From Phascolarctos cinereus (taxonomy: Eukaryota; Chordata; Mammalia; Diprotodontia; Phascolarctidae): a stretch of DNA of 64,000 nt. Below the pieces are notes generated by a model that ran no database searches, had not been told where the DNA came from, and saw nothing but the letters and a program-made list of their open reading frames with translations. The translations under genes were made by a program, and so were the position numbers. The stretch is from assembly GCF_002099425.1 (NCBI RefSeq), contig NW_018344271.1, forward strand, positions 1,782,501-1,846,500. The letters run 5' to 3'. Shown piece after piece: positions 31,995 to 42,106 of this stretch (position 1 is the stretch's first letter; each line of letters starts with the position of its first letter).

Positions 31995-32030
31995 GGCTGT
32001 CTAGCCTCGACTGCAATCTACCGAAAGCAG
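31995..32030 (+). other. Exon-like segment with good splice sites
   Basis: A pyrimidine-rich acceptor (ttcttctttctgtccag, ending 31994) and a strong donor (CAG then GTGAGC at 32031) bracket 36 bases. A weaker upstream acceptor at about 31868 would give a longer 162-base exon that is open in one frame. No homology was recognised. Chance occurrence or a noncoding exon is quite possible. Confidence 0.15.
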
Positions 32031-32109
32031 GTGAGCTCACCACCTGTCCAGGCAGCCCACTGGCCCATTCCATTTGGGGACAGTCCCTGTTGGTTTCCCT
32101 CTTGGACCT

Positions 32110-32230
32110 GGCTTCACATCCCAGCTCTGCCATTCACAATTCACTTCCTGCTGGGGGCCTCACTTTCCTCCTTCGTACACTAAGCAGGTTGGGACAGATG
32201 ACCTCAGAAGGCCCTTGCAGTGATGGACCC
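32110..32230 (+). repeat. MIR-like SINE fragment
   Basis: The blocks 'ggcttcacatcccagctctgccattcacaa', 'cctcactttcctccttcgtacac' and the end 'gggacagatgacctcagaaggccc' match the diverged MIR/MIR3 plan. Confidence 0.6.
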
Positions 32231-32429
32231 TCGATTCTCTTCTCCTCCCTAAGCATCCTCAGGGGCTCAGGGATGCAGCCTCCTGGCCCTTTCCCTTCCT
32301 GAAAGCCCTCCTCCTCCCAATATCCCCCTGAGACAGGGGTGCCCAGAAGTAAACCCACATCTTCAGACAAGATCTGCCCATCTTGATGAAACTAGCTCGA
32401 ACTTCAGGGTTGGTAAGGGCCTTTGCAGA

Positions 32430-32575
32430 TGGTAACTCGGTCAGCCATCAAGCATTTATTAAGCACCTAAGTGCGCCAGATGCTGACTGCGCTGAGCTCT
32501 GGAGATACAGCCAAAGGCAAAACCAGGCCCTGCCTTCCAGGAGTGCTCACCCTGAGGACAGCCCAGCAGGCATCC
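32430..32575 (-). repeat. LINE/SINE 3' module (L2/MIR-like)
   Basis: 'atcaagcatttattaagcacctaagtgcgccagatgctgactgcgctgagctctggagatacagcc' is followed by 'ggccctgccttccaggagtgctca'. It is the same module as at 30390 and 58910. Confidence 0.65.
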
Positions 32576-33435
32576 CGCCTGCTTAGCCCTGGAAGCTGGG
32601 CCCTGAAGATGATTGACAACGCCAGGGTACCACACAGGTCCCTGGCTCTTTTTCAGAATATCTGCTGGCCCCTCCCTCTAGGTTTTCTTTGTCAAATGTC
32701 TCATTTGCAGCCAAGGTCAGACTCGACCAGAGTGGGACCTGGACAGCAGACCTAGGGAGGGCCCAGTTCCCCGAAGACCTCTCTCTGTGGCACTTGGCTT
32801 GACTCCATTTGAGGATGGCTTCCCCTGGCTGCCAGGACCTCTTCCCACCCAGGCCTATGTCTGGGGCCATGGTCTGCCCTGGGGCAGGAGGTCTTGGAGT
32901 TGGGTCTTCCTCTTTCTCCTCCTCCGCTGCCACCTTTAGCCCTCCTTCCTGTGGGGAAGTGGAGAAGCTGGTTTGGTAACTTTTCAGGCCAAATATGGGG
33001 CAAAATGAGCAGACTGAGGGATTGTTCAAAAGTGCCTGGGTTGATAAGCGCACAGTTGGCAGCCTCTGAAGTTCCTTCCAACTGGCCCAGGCACCTCACC
33101 CCCACTGACTCAGGGAGTAGGACTGGCAGCCTCCCGGGGCCCAGGCTGAGATGCTGACTTGGCCAGAGGCTGTCACATGGGCGCTGGGGATGGAGCTGGG
33201 GGACGTAGGGCTGGAGGCAGCTCCAGCACTGGCTGGCCTCAGTTTCCTCCTCACTCACATCCAGACTTCAAGGGATGGTCTCAGCGTGGTCTGGGCTCCC
33301 TCTCCCTTTTCCTCCGTCCCTTCCTTGGGGGACCAGGAGGGGCTGGGGTGGCAGAGGGCAGTGCTGGCAGCCTTGGTTTTCCCCTGGACTCGGGAGACCT
33401 GTAAGAGCCCCGTCTGAGAATCAGGTTTTCAAATC
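32576..33435. other. Unassigned GC-rich DNA
   Basis: No gene or clear repeat. Opposite-strand frames at 32583-33258 overlap and are not supported. Confidence 0.35.
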
Positions 33436-33545
33436 CAGAAAACAGAATCCAGAGCACTGTCAAGAGAACCAAATTTATTGGGATAGTTGCCGAAACAGAC
33501 ATTTTACAAAGCACCTTCAGCCACGCCAGGTTAAGAATCCCTGCT
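33436..33545 (-). repeat. Old mammalian interspersed repeat
   Basis: On the minus strand the segment starts 'gggattcttaacctgg' and continues 'gcaactatcccaataaatttggttctcttgac' and 'ggatttgaaaacctgattctcagacgggg'. I recall this order from an abundant ancient mammalian repeat whose name I cannot fix. It is strongly diverged. Confidence 0.45.
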
Positions 33546-33629
33546 CCCGAGGGTCTGGCCTCTGATTGGCCCTCCCCGCTGCTATCCTCCCAATCGCTGG
33601 TGCGCTGCACTCCCTGGCCTGGATCAGAG

Positions 33630-33735
33630 CATCACAGTCGGGAGGACCCTTGGAGACAGGTCATTAGGGTCCATCTGCCCATTTTACAGATATGGAAACT
33701 GAGGCCCGAAATAGCCTAAGGTCACTGGAACTCAC
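33630..33735 (-). repeat. MIR3-like SINE fragment
   Basis: 'ggaggacccttggagacaggtcattagggtccatctgcccattttacagatatggaaactgaggcccgaaatagcctaaggtca' follows the MIR3 order. It lies just upstream of the CpG island. Confidence 0.75.
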
Positions 33736-34205
33736 ATCTGGAGGCTGGAGCCAGGCCCCTTCCCATGGCACCAGGTCAATCGTTGCAAAGCTATATCTGG
33801 AAGGAGGAATGCAGAGGAGAGGGAAGGCAGACCAAGACTGGGGGGTAGGGGGAACGGAAGGGCAGTCCCCCTCCAGCAGCCTGGCTAGAGCCTGGGGGGC
33901 GGGGAGGGAAAATCAGGGAAGACCTGAGAGAGGACGTGCGGCTTGCAATAGGCCTTGAAGGCAGTTACAGGCTCGGAGAGGGACCTTGGAGAAGCAAATA
34001 CCACAACTCAGAGGAGGAAACAGGTGGCCCGCAGTGGGCCACCCGGACCCTGGGTCACACCAGGGGGTTAGTAGCGGAGCCAGAAGCGGAGGCTGCGCTC
34101 TGTCCCCCGTTGGACTGGAAGGCACCCTCCCAACTCGCCCCTTCCCCAGGGCAGGGCCAGCCCGACTCCACCCCACCCCGCCCCGCCTCTCTCCCCTACC
34201 TGGCT

Positions 34206-34222
34206 CCCCCCCCCCCCCCCCC
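34206..34222. repeat. Poly(C) run, 17 bases
   Basis: An uninterrupted C17 run inside the CpG island, followed directly by 'gcag'. It can behave as a slippery homopolymer, and its length should be treated as uncertain. It could also form i-motif or, on the other strand, G-quadruplex structure. Confidence 0.9.
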
Positions 34223-34449
34223 GCAGAGCTCGAGAGCACTTTGGTCCTCTGGGCGGAGGAGAGGAGACCTTCCAGACCGGGAGGCGGCCGGTTACCAAGA
34301 GGGGCTAGACAGGCGGACAACGGGCGCCTGCAAATACTGGCCGCAGTGCGAGCCCCAGCAGGCTCCAGGGAGCAAGCCAGTCTGCGGCCGAACCTCCTCC
34401 GTTGCTCCGACGGGACTGTGCACCTAGTATCCTCCGAGCCCTGCCTGCG
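34223..34449 (+). other. Candidate noncoding first exon
   Basis: The densest CpG stretch ends at 'cctgcctgcg', with a consensus donor GTGAGC at 34450. The start is arbitrary because the transcription start cannot be placed from sequence. There is no ATG-led frame of note, so it would be 5' UTR. No downstream partner exon was identified with confidence. Confidence 0.3.
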
Positions 34450-34482
34450 GTGAGCAGCAAGCCACAGGTGACTCCTTTCCCT

Positions 34483-34510
34483 CCGTCCGTCCGTCCGTCC
34501 GTGTGTCCGT
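34483..34510. repeat. (CCGT)n microsatellite in the CpG island
   Basis: A run of 'ccgt' tetranucleotides with one 'gtgt' interruption. It contains a CpG in each unit, which is unusual for a tetranucleotide repeat because methylated CpGs tend to be lost. Its survival fits an unmethylated island. Confidence 0.85.
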
Positions 34511-34700
34511 CAGCCCCGCCTGTCTGTGAGCCCCCTGTCCCAGTCCCGGCCCTGCGGTGAGGGGGTTAGGGGTTAAGTCCGTCCTTTCCCGCCTCCGGCG
34601 CCTGCCCGAGGTGAGCGCCCCCTCTCTGCGGCTGGCCACAGATGCCTCTTCTCTCCTTCCCTCGGTGCGTCGGTCCCTTCCTTGGCCCCCAGCCTCGCTG

Positions 34701-35785
34701 GGCCGCCCTCCCTCCCCAGTCCCTCGGGCGTCTATTTCTGTCGGTCCCTTCCCACCTGCAAGCCCTGCTCTCTCCTTTCAGTCAGAACCCCGTGTCTGGG
34801 CGTCCTTGTCCATCCCAGCCTTCCGTGTATCTGGCTGGCCTTCCCCTCCCCAGCCCGTCTGTCTACGTGTCTGCCCCGAACCCTCCATCGGGCCCGGCAG
34901 CTTTCTTACCGACCTTTCCCCCTTCTCCTCCCCTTCTCTCCACTCCTGTCCCATGTCCTCCAGTCTTGCCGTCCCGGAGCTGCTCATCCCCAAGCCTCCT
35001 CCCCCAGTCTGCTGTTCTGGCCGCTGCATGTGGCTGAACATCCTTGCGTCCCCTCTCTCCTCCCTAGCAGGGTTTCTTCAACTCAGAGACAGAGGCCCCT
35101 CCTAGGCCCCTGGCCCCAGGCCTATTTGCCCCACTTTCCTTTTCAAGGAAAAGAAGAAGAGACTGAGACCTGGTCCCTTCTCCAGGGAGGAGTTTAGCTC
35201 TAACCCTGAGAAGCTGGATTCAGCCCGGGCCCCATTGACAGGATCCTCACAGACTCTTGTTTCTGATGACCAGCAGCCTTAGGAATGAAGGATTGGCTAG
35301 GCCAGACTGGGATGGGGGCCTAGAGCAGGCCTGGCTCAGCCAGTCCCTCCTTTCCCCCTTCCCCATCGCATGCAAACCCTGCCTGGAGTTGGGGAATTTA
35401 CTGAAACCTGCTGTGTTTGTGTGTGTGTGTGTGTGGGGACCTGAGGGGTATCTCGAATGCACAGGTATTTGGGGGGCTCTGGGTGTATCTCCCCCTGTGA
35501 GGGAGTGGTCCAGGAAGGAGATAACCAATTGGGTGGCTAAAGCCAAATTCAAGATTCCTGGAATGTTAGCAAGGAAGAGACTAGAGCAGACAATGAAAGA
35601 GTGTGAGGACAGAGAGACAATCTGTGCCATTCCATCACTGATCATTAAGCTCCCCATCTGTCATGTCCTCCCCCCCACGAGCCCCTTGGGCCCTGTGCCA
35701 GGATGGGGAAAGAGGCACTCCCTGTCCTTTCAAAGCTAACATTCTGACATGTGGGGGGGGGGACTGTAGGGGGGGAGGGGACAGG
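34701..35785. other. Unassigned DNA downstream of the CpG island
   Basis: C/T-rich without recognised exon or repeat. A short (GT)n run lies at about 35416-35434 and a G-run at about 35753-35762. The three long overlapping plus-strand frames at 34557-35197 reflect pyrimidine-rich composition, not coding. Confidence 0.35.
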
Positions 35786-36430
35786 ATAGGCCAAATGCAG
35801 GAGCTTAGCCCAATTCTGGCACATAGTAGGTGCTTAATAAATACCACTGATGGATGCTACACAAAAAAGAAATACCCAAAGATATCTGATAGGGATGGGA
35901 AGGGGATCTGGAAAGGAAATCCCACTTGAACTGAGCCTTGAAGGAAGTACAGGGTTGCAGGAAGAGAGAGAACATCGTTGTCATTAGGTGAGGTGCGCTG
36001 GAACAGAGGGCAGATGTGTAATCAGCCTGGAAAGGTGGTCTGAGGCCAGATTATAACGAGCTTTAAAAGACAAGCAGAGAAATTTGAGTTTGTTCCCGGT
36101 TGCGATAGCAAACCATGGAAGTGTCTGGAGCAGGAGATCACGTTGGCAGTGACTTACTATGTGCAGTGCATTGTGAGTCTGATGCTCCACTGGGTTACAC
36201 CAAGTGGTAGTACCAAGGTGACTAACCTGAGAGCCCTGAGGATGGGTGCCCTGGACCTCCAAAGAGGGCTAGAGAGGTGGGCTTACAGGGCAAGAGCATG
36301 AGTTCTATTTTGGATATGTTGAATTTGAAATGCTCATGAGACATTCATGTGGAGATACCCAGAAGGCCATTGGAGAGGAGGGCTAGAATGCCAGGGAGAC
36401 CACGGTAATCCATTCATTCTCTACCCTGAT
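35786..36430 (-). repeat. CR1/L2-clade LINE fragment
   Basis: It starts with the 3' module on the plus strand ('ggcacatagtaggtgcttaataaatacc' at 35818-35845). Next come 'cacttgaactgagccttgaaggaagtacagggttgcagg' and 'ggcagtgacttact'. It continues with 'gttctattttggatatgttgaatttgaaatgctcatgagacattcatgtgg', the same antisense block as at 135 and 56390. Confidence 0.65.
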
Positions 36431-36559
36431 ACTTTGCCCCCTCCCGGCCAGCTCCCTGTCTCTTCCATTCCTCCTTTGTAGTTCCCCTGCTTGCTGGTAC
36501 GTGTCCTCAGCAATTAGTACAGTGCCTGGCCTGTAGTCAGAACTTACGCATTTATTCCC

Positions 36560-36835
36560 GCTGCCTCTGTCTCTGTCTCTGTCTCTGCCTCTGTCTCTCC
36601 CTCCCCCTCATCTTCTCTTCCTCCCTCCCTCCCCCTCTTTTCCTCCTTCCCTCCCTTTCTCTCCCTCTCCTTCTCTCTTGCCCCATCTTCCCTCCTCTCT
36701 CTCTTCCCTTGCCCCCCATTCTCCCTTTTTTCTCCTTTTTGTCTTCCTCCCTCTCCCTCTGTCCCCTCCCTCTCCTTTGCCCCTATTTCCTCTCTTCCTC
36801 CTCCACATATCTCTATCCTCTATCCTTTTATCTAG
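36560..36835. repeat. TC-rich polypyrimidine tract
   Basis: About 270 bases almost purely C and T (TCTCTG units, then CCCTCC and TCTTCC words). It lies between two parts of CR1/L2-clade LINE sequence, so it probably expanded within that repeat. Confidence 0.85.
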
Positions 36836-37470
36836 GGGTCACCTGCATAGAGGAGCCAATTAAACCCATGGGGGCTAGTGGGATCACCAAGTGAAAGAGC
36901 GTAGATAGAAGGGGGGGCCAGCACTGAGCTTTAGGAGACACCCAGGGTGAGGAGGCAGTAGTGTGCTCGTGCGCCAGTGAAGGAGGCTGAGAAGGAGTGG
37001 TCAGATCGGTAGGAACAGAACCGGGAGAGAGAGGGAGGCATGGATTCAGTCCGACTGATGTCTGATTCTTTGTGCCGGATTTTTAATGGGTTTTCTTGGC
37101 CAAGATACTGGAGTGGTTTGCCATTTTCTTCTGGTGATGGAGAGAAAGCGAGTTCAGCTGAGTGCTAGAGAATCCTGATTAGATAGAAATGAACAGCTAA
37201 GAGGAGGAATGCAGGCGGCCTCCTGCAGGGATCTGACAGGGAAGGGGAGAAGAGCTCTAGGCTCCAGCCAGCGGTGGTGGGAGGGCTTCTCAGGCCAGGG
37301 AAAGGGAAGCTTCCTGAGGACAGAGGTGGGTTCAGGGGAGGAAAGAGTGGATAATGAGAGATTGAAAACTGCGGGGGACTGGGGCTGGGGCATGATAGAA
37401 GAAGCAAAGTCCTGGTATGGATGAGAGACACTAATATCGAGACAGGCCTTGGCAAAGACAAAGCCACCTA
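36836..37470 (-). repeat. CR1/L2-clade LINE fragment (continuation)
   Basis: 'agaggagccaattaaacccatgggggctagtgggatcaccaagtgaaagagcgtagatag' and 'gagctttaggagacacccagggtgaggaggcag', then 'ggctgagaaggagtggtcagatcggtaggaacagaaccgggag', are the order of this LINE after the 35786-36430 part. It is interrupted by a SINE tail at 37035. Confidence 0.65.
37035..37140 (-). repeat. RTE-type SINE tail fragment
   Basis: 'ggattcagtccgactgatgtctgattctttgtgcc' and 'gggttttcttggccaagatactggagtggtttgccattttcttct' are the reverse of the tail seen in sense at 39900-39960. It is the 3' part of an RTE-mobilised marsupial SINE, 5' truncated. Confidence 0.85.
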
Positions 37471-37608
37471 ATCCCTTGAGACTGGATCAAGTGAAGAAAA
37501 GAATGGGAAACTATGACAAGGAGCTAGGGAGGAGAAGGAGGATGGATGGCCTTGTTTCAGTCAAGTGTAAAAACACCCCTGGGGTTAATTCTCAATTTGC
37601 ACTGAAGT

Positions 37609-37650
37609 TGTGTGTGTGTGTGTGCCCATGTATGTGCGCGTGTGCGCGCT
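37609..37650. repeat. Alternating purine-pyrimidine (TG/CG) tract
   Basis: A (TG)n run passes into 'gcccatgtatgtgcgcgtgtgcgcgc'. The alternation with CG steps is the kind most prone to Z-DNA. Confidence 0.85.
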
Positions 37651-38059
37651 TACTCTCAGGAATCTAGGAATAACCCTGTGGCACTTCATTCCTAACGCTA
37701 GTTCACAAGCCTCTACTGGTGTGTGCTTCCTAGCCATCAGTCAGTAGACAATTAGGTTTTAGCAAAGGCATTACAAAGATGGTATAGTAGGAATAGTTAG
37801 TATACAGCATCCTCCCCCTCCCTTAATGTGTAGGGAGCACTCTTTTACAAATACATGTTGCGTCCATGGAAAGTCAACCCATGTGATCAGCACCAAAGGA
37901 TATGGTAGTAAGGCTTACATGTAGTATATACATTGTCACCAGGTAACATATAATTCCTGCTGCTGGAAGTCATTTCTGCCTCTATGGAGTCGTTGAGCAG
38001 TTCCCCTTAGGTGGAGCTCTCTGCTGGATGGACCATTCAGAATGTGCTTCTTCCTGAGC

Positions 38060-38075
38060 CCATGGCCTCCTTTCC
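38060..38075. repeat. Perfect 16-bp target-site duplication (left copy)
   Basis: 'ccatggcctcctttcc' at 38060-38075 recurs without change at 38621-38636, bracketing the L1 3' end. Perfect duplications decay with time, so this insertion is among the younger events in the window. Confidence 0.95.
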
Positions 38076-38620
38076 TTTTTTTTTTTTTTAATTTATTTTG
38101 ATTTATCAACAATCATTTCCATAAGTTTTTGAGTTTTAAATTTTTCTCCCCCTCCCTCCCTCCCTCCCTCCCCAAGGTGGTGTGCAATCTAATATAGGCT
38201 GTACCTATACATTCCTATTAAACATATTTTCACATTATTCATGTTCTAAGGAAGAATTAGAACCAATAGGAGGAACCACAAGAAAGAGGAAACAAAACAA
38301 AACAGGAGAAAAAAAGAGCAAATAGTCTGCTTTGATCTGCATTCAGACTCCATAGCTCTTTTTCTGGATGTGGATAGCATTTTCCATCCCAAGACTTTTG
38401 GAGATGTCTTAGATCCTTGCATCGCTGAGAAGGGCTAAGTGTATCAAAGTTGGTCACCATACAATGTTGCTATCACTGTGTACAATGTTCACCTGGTTCT
38501 GCTCTCTTCACTCAGCATCAGTCCATACAAGTCTTTCCAGGCTTTTCCAAAGTCTGCCTGCTCATCATTTCCTACAGAACAACAGTACTCCATCACATTC
38601 ATACACCACAACCTGCTCAG
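38076..38620 (-). repeat. L1 3' end, 5'-truncated, relatively young
   Basis: In reverse it begins with a T-run (38076-38089), then 'aatttattttgatttatcaacaatcatttccataagtttttgagttttaaatttttct' and a (CCCTCC)n stretch. It then runs through the usual marsupial L1 3' UTR and the end of ORF2, stopping after 'cacaacctgctcag'. It is flanked by a perfect 16-bp duplication. Confidence 0.95.
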
Positions 38621-38935
38621 CCATGGCCTCCTTTCCACCATGAAGGTGCACACTCTTTGAAGCACTATCTCTTATATTCATGTTTGTCCTCCACATGTCT
38701 CTTTGCTCCTGGCTGGATTGTCTCCTATTGGTGCAGGGTCTCTCCATCCATAGCAAGATCAATAGTGGGGAGTGGGAGAATATAACACCCTGCTCTGGGC
38801 TTACTCTCCCCTGCCCCCACCCCACTGTTGCCTTCTGAGACTGATAGAATGACTTGTCTTCACTCTTTCCTAACTGAGGTCCCTCCATTGTTGTGCTGAC
38901 CAACCCCTGGACTGGCACTCCCCTCATGCTGTTAC

Positions 38936-39745
38936 CCTGATTACAGTAATCCAGGTGGTGATGGAAGCCTTACCCTTACAAAAGGATGAAGTGAAGTTTT
39001 GTACTCAGAGGGGATGGAAAGGGTAGTGTTAGTGGCTTGAGGAAAAAGAAAGATGAAATTTAGAACAAGGCTGTGAGAGTCAAGAAAGGAAGAGGCAGCA
39101 TAGAGGGCCCATTGGAGGGAAGACCCCCACACATCTTTAGTGGACCCAGTGGTGCCATTGGGTGATTGTTCGTCAAAGTTCAGAAGTGCTGACAAAGGAG
39201 AGAGGGGTGGAGGGAGCAGAAGCTGTGGTGAGGATGGGTTTAGGAGGGGTGAGACAGAAGGAAAGCTGGATAGACCAGAAGCTGTGGTCAGATAGGTCTG
39301 TTAGGCCTTACAGACATGTAATATTTGTGGGCAATGGCAAGATTGAGGACCCTCCGTGGATGTGGTTGGACTGGAGGGAAGGCGCAGGTCCTAGATCATG
39401 AGTCAGTCAGTAAGTATTTATTAGGCATCAACTGTGTGTCAGGTACAGAAAGGTAAGGATGATGTTGGAGGGGATGTAAGCATGGAAACTGCAGGTTGGG
39501 GAGGAAGACAGAGGCAGAATGACATGAGGACCAGGATCCAAAGAGGATGGGAGGAGAATGTATCAAGAGGGAGAGAACCGCAAAGGAGAAGAGGTTGTTG
39601 AGGCCCTGTGGGAGTGGAGGGGTGAGCAATGAGCCTGCTTTTCCTCCTGAGCCAGAGTGTTGGGTTTCTGAAAAGAAGGGGCATCCAGGGAAAGACTTCA
39701 GAGAGGAGATGGAAGTGCCTGATCTGGGTCTTAGGGGAAGCTGTT
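38936..39745 (-). repeat. CR1/L2-clade LINE fragment with embedded 3' module
   Basis: 'ttacagtaatccaggtggtgatggaagcc' is the antisense of the region seen at 19155 and 55960. 'gagaaccgcaaaggagaagagg' and 'gagccagagtgttgggtttctg' follow further on. Within it, 39403-39470 holds the separate module 'gtcagtaagtatttattaggcatcaactgtgtgtcagg', probably a SINE insertion. Confidence 0.55.
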
Positions 39746-39754
39746 GTTCAATCA

Positions 39755-39985
39755 AGTAGCTGTTAGGGATAGAGTGGATAGAGTGCTGGGTCTGAAGTTA
39801 GAAAGACTCATCTTCCTGAGTTCAAATCCAGCCTCAGACACTTACTAGTTGTGTGACCCTGGACTAGTCACTTCACCCTATTTGCCTCAGTTTCTCTTAA
39901 AAATGAGCTGGAGAAGGAAATGGCAAACCACTCTAGGGTCTTGGCCAAGAAAACCCCAATGTGGTCATGACTGAGGGAAGCCTGG
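39755..39985 (+). repeat. RTE-tailed tRNA-derived SINE, nearly full length
   Basis: It starts with the tRNA-related head ('agagtggatagagtgctgggtctgaagttagaaagactcatcttcctgagttcaaatcc'). The core follows ('ttgtgtgaccctggactagtcacttcacc', 'tttgcctcagtttctc'). It ends with the RTE-type tail ('gagctggagaaggaaatggcaaaccactctagggtcttggccaagaaaacccc'). The shared tail is how an RTE LINE recognises such SINEs (established for RTE/BovB pairs). Confidence 0.92.
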
Positions 39986-41232
39986 ACTTTAAAGAGCAGC
40001 TGTGAGAAGGAAGGATTCCCAACCATATATGGGGGTGTAGTTGAATACTAGGATTATACATTGCATTTCCAGTTCTTTAATCCCCTTTCTTTCTTGGAAA
40101 ATCTGGCACAAAGACTTTTCCCCCCATTTGACCACTTCTCTTCATGTCCTAGATGCATTAATGCCATCTGTACAGAAGCTTTTCAGTTTCAAGTAACCAA
40201 AGGTATCTATTTTGTCTTTTGTAATTGCCTCTATCTTTTGTTTGATTAGGAATATATCTCTTAACTCATAGTTGGGAGAAGTACATGATCTGTTTCTATT
40301 CTAACTTTTTTTAATAGTATGACCTTTAATATTAAGATCACATATCCACATAGAATGTATTGAGGAGTGTGGTATATAAAATGTTGATCAAAGCCTTATT
40401 TCTGCCAGACTGTTTCCCAGTTTTTCCAGCAGTTTTTGACAAATAAGGAATTTTTTTCTAGGTGATTTATGCTTTCTATTTTATCAAAGGCTGGGTTAGT
40501 GAGTTCTATTGTTTCTGAACCTCCCTTATCCCATCTATTCCAATGATCTATCTCTCTATTCTTTCAGCAATTCCAGATGGTTTTGATGACTGCTGCTTTA
40601 TAATAGAGTTTGAGTTCTGGAAGTGATATTCCCTCTTCATCCCTACTTCTTTTCATCATTTTCCTTTATATCCTAGATCTTTTGTTTTTCCAAATGAATT
40701 TTGTTATTATTTTATCGAGTTCTGTAAAGTATTACCTTAATAATTTGATTGGTATTGGATTAAAAGTGTAAATTAATTTAGATAATTTTGTCACTTTTAT
40801 TATATTGGCACAGCCTAATCATGAGCACTGAATGTTCCTACAGTTATTTAAGTTGTTCTTTAGTTCTTTAACGAGCATTTTGTAGTTGAATCTATACACG
40901 TCTTTCATGTGTTTTGGGAGGTTGATGCCTGGATAGTTTTATGTACTTTGTCAGTATTTGGAATGAAACTTCCCTTTCTATTATTGCTTTTTATGTTTTG
41001 TTATCATATAGAAATGCTATTAAAAAAAGAAATATTGTTAATTTTTGAGGGTTTGTTTTGTAGCCTGCAACTTTGCTGAAGTCATTGTCTCAGTATCTTC
41101 GCTAATATCCTCAGATTTTCCAAGTAAACCATTAAATCATCAGCAGATAGGGATAATTTTATCTCCCCTTTGCCTATCTTTATGTCTTTAATTTCTTTCT
41201 CTTATCTTATTGTTGTTGCTAGCATTTCCAAA

Positions 41233-41395
41233 AGGGGAAGGAATAAGCATTTATATAGCATCTACTATGTGCCAGTCACTCTGCTAAGCACTTTTTACAA
41301 ATAATATCTCATTGATCCTTACAACAACCCCATGAAGTAGGTGCTGTTATCCCCGTTTTATAGTTGAGAAAACTGAGAGATAGGTTAAGTGACTT
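41233..41395 (-). repeat. MIR-like SINE inside L1
   Basis: 'aataagcatttatatagcatctactatgtgccagtcactctgctaagcac' and 'ctcattgatccttacaacaaccccatgaagtaggtgctgttatccccgttttatagttgagaaaactgaga', then 'ttaagtgacttg', follow the MIR plan in reverse. It lies within L1 reverse-transcriptase sequence. Confidence 0.85.
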
Positions 41396-41973
41396 GTATA
41401 TGTATTTGTATATATATTTGATAGGCATATCAAATAATAGTAGGAAGAGTGGACATTCTTGCTTTACTCCTATATTTACTGGAAAAGATTCTAGTGTATT
41501 CCCATGGCTTATGATGCTTGCTTTTGTGTTTAGATAGGTGCTTTTTATGATATTAAAAAAGGTCTCTATGTCTATACTTTGCAGAGTTTTTAGCATAAAA
41601 TAGTGCTATACTTTGTTAAAGGATTTTTCTTCATATATTGCTAATCATCTGGTTTTGGATGTCTTTATATTTAATATGGTTAATTATGCTGATTATTTTC
41701 ATAATGTTGAACCATCCTTGCATCTTGATATAAATTCTATTCAGTCATAATGAATAATTTCTTGAATAAATTTCTGTAGTCTACCTGATAGAATTTTGTT
41801 TAAAATTTTGTTATTAATTATATTTGCCTATAGTTTTCTTTCTATGTTCTCCACTTCTCTGATTTAGGTATTATGACTGTATTTGTTTCATTAAAGGAGT
41901 CTGGCAGGGTGATTGTTTTCATAATTTTTGAGAATAATTTGTGCACTGTTAGTACTTTAAAAATTTGATAAAA

Positions 41974-42106
41974 GTGGCAGCTAGATGGTGCAGTGGATAG
42001 AACACAGGCATTAGAGTCAGAAGGACCTAAGTTCAAATTCAGCCTCAGACTAGTTGTGTGACCCTGGGCAATCACGTAACGCCAATTGCCTCCAAAAAAG
42101 AAAAAG
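41974..42106 (+). repeat. tRNA-derived SINE inside L1, with TSD
   Basis: It starts 'gtggcagctagatggtgcagtggatagaacacag' and ends in an A-rich tail (caaaaaagaaaaag). The duplication 'tttgataaaa' lies at 41964-41973 and 42107-42116, without mismatch. This is the short SINE form, without the RTE-type tail. Confidence 0.92.

Larger units (their letters stand above)
34050..34700 (+). promoter_or_regulatory. CpG island, probable promoter
   Basis: CpG dinucleotides are dense here and scarce in the surrounding tens of kilobases, most strongly between about 34240 and 34640. GC-box-like words (ccccgccccgcc near 34175-34187, gggcggag near 34250) are present. There is no TATA box in the expected place, which is usual for CpG-island promoters. 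Splice-donor-like words after 34449, at about 34469 and at about 34611 suggest transcription to the right. The gene served is not recognised and no coding start stands out, so the first exon would be noncoding. Bidirectional activity is possible. Confidence 0.6.
37651..38935. mobile_element. LTR-like retroelement remnant, copy 2 (split by L1)
   Basis: Same family and orientation as the segment at 8600-9175, sharing about 400 bases of landmarks. It is split by an L1 3' end at 38076-38620. The segment after the L1 (38637-38935) probably still belongs to it. The family is unresolved, and no internal coding region was seen. Both copies are decayed, so the element stopped moving long ago. Confidence 0.45.

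Noticed and set aside
34557-35197. Three overlapping plus-strand frames of 131-182 codons just after the CpG island
   Set aside because: All three frames of the same pyrimidine-rich DNA are open, none has a recognisable domain or conserved start, and composition explains them.
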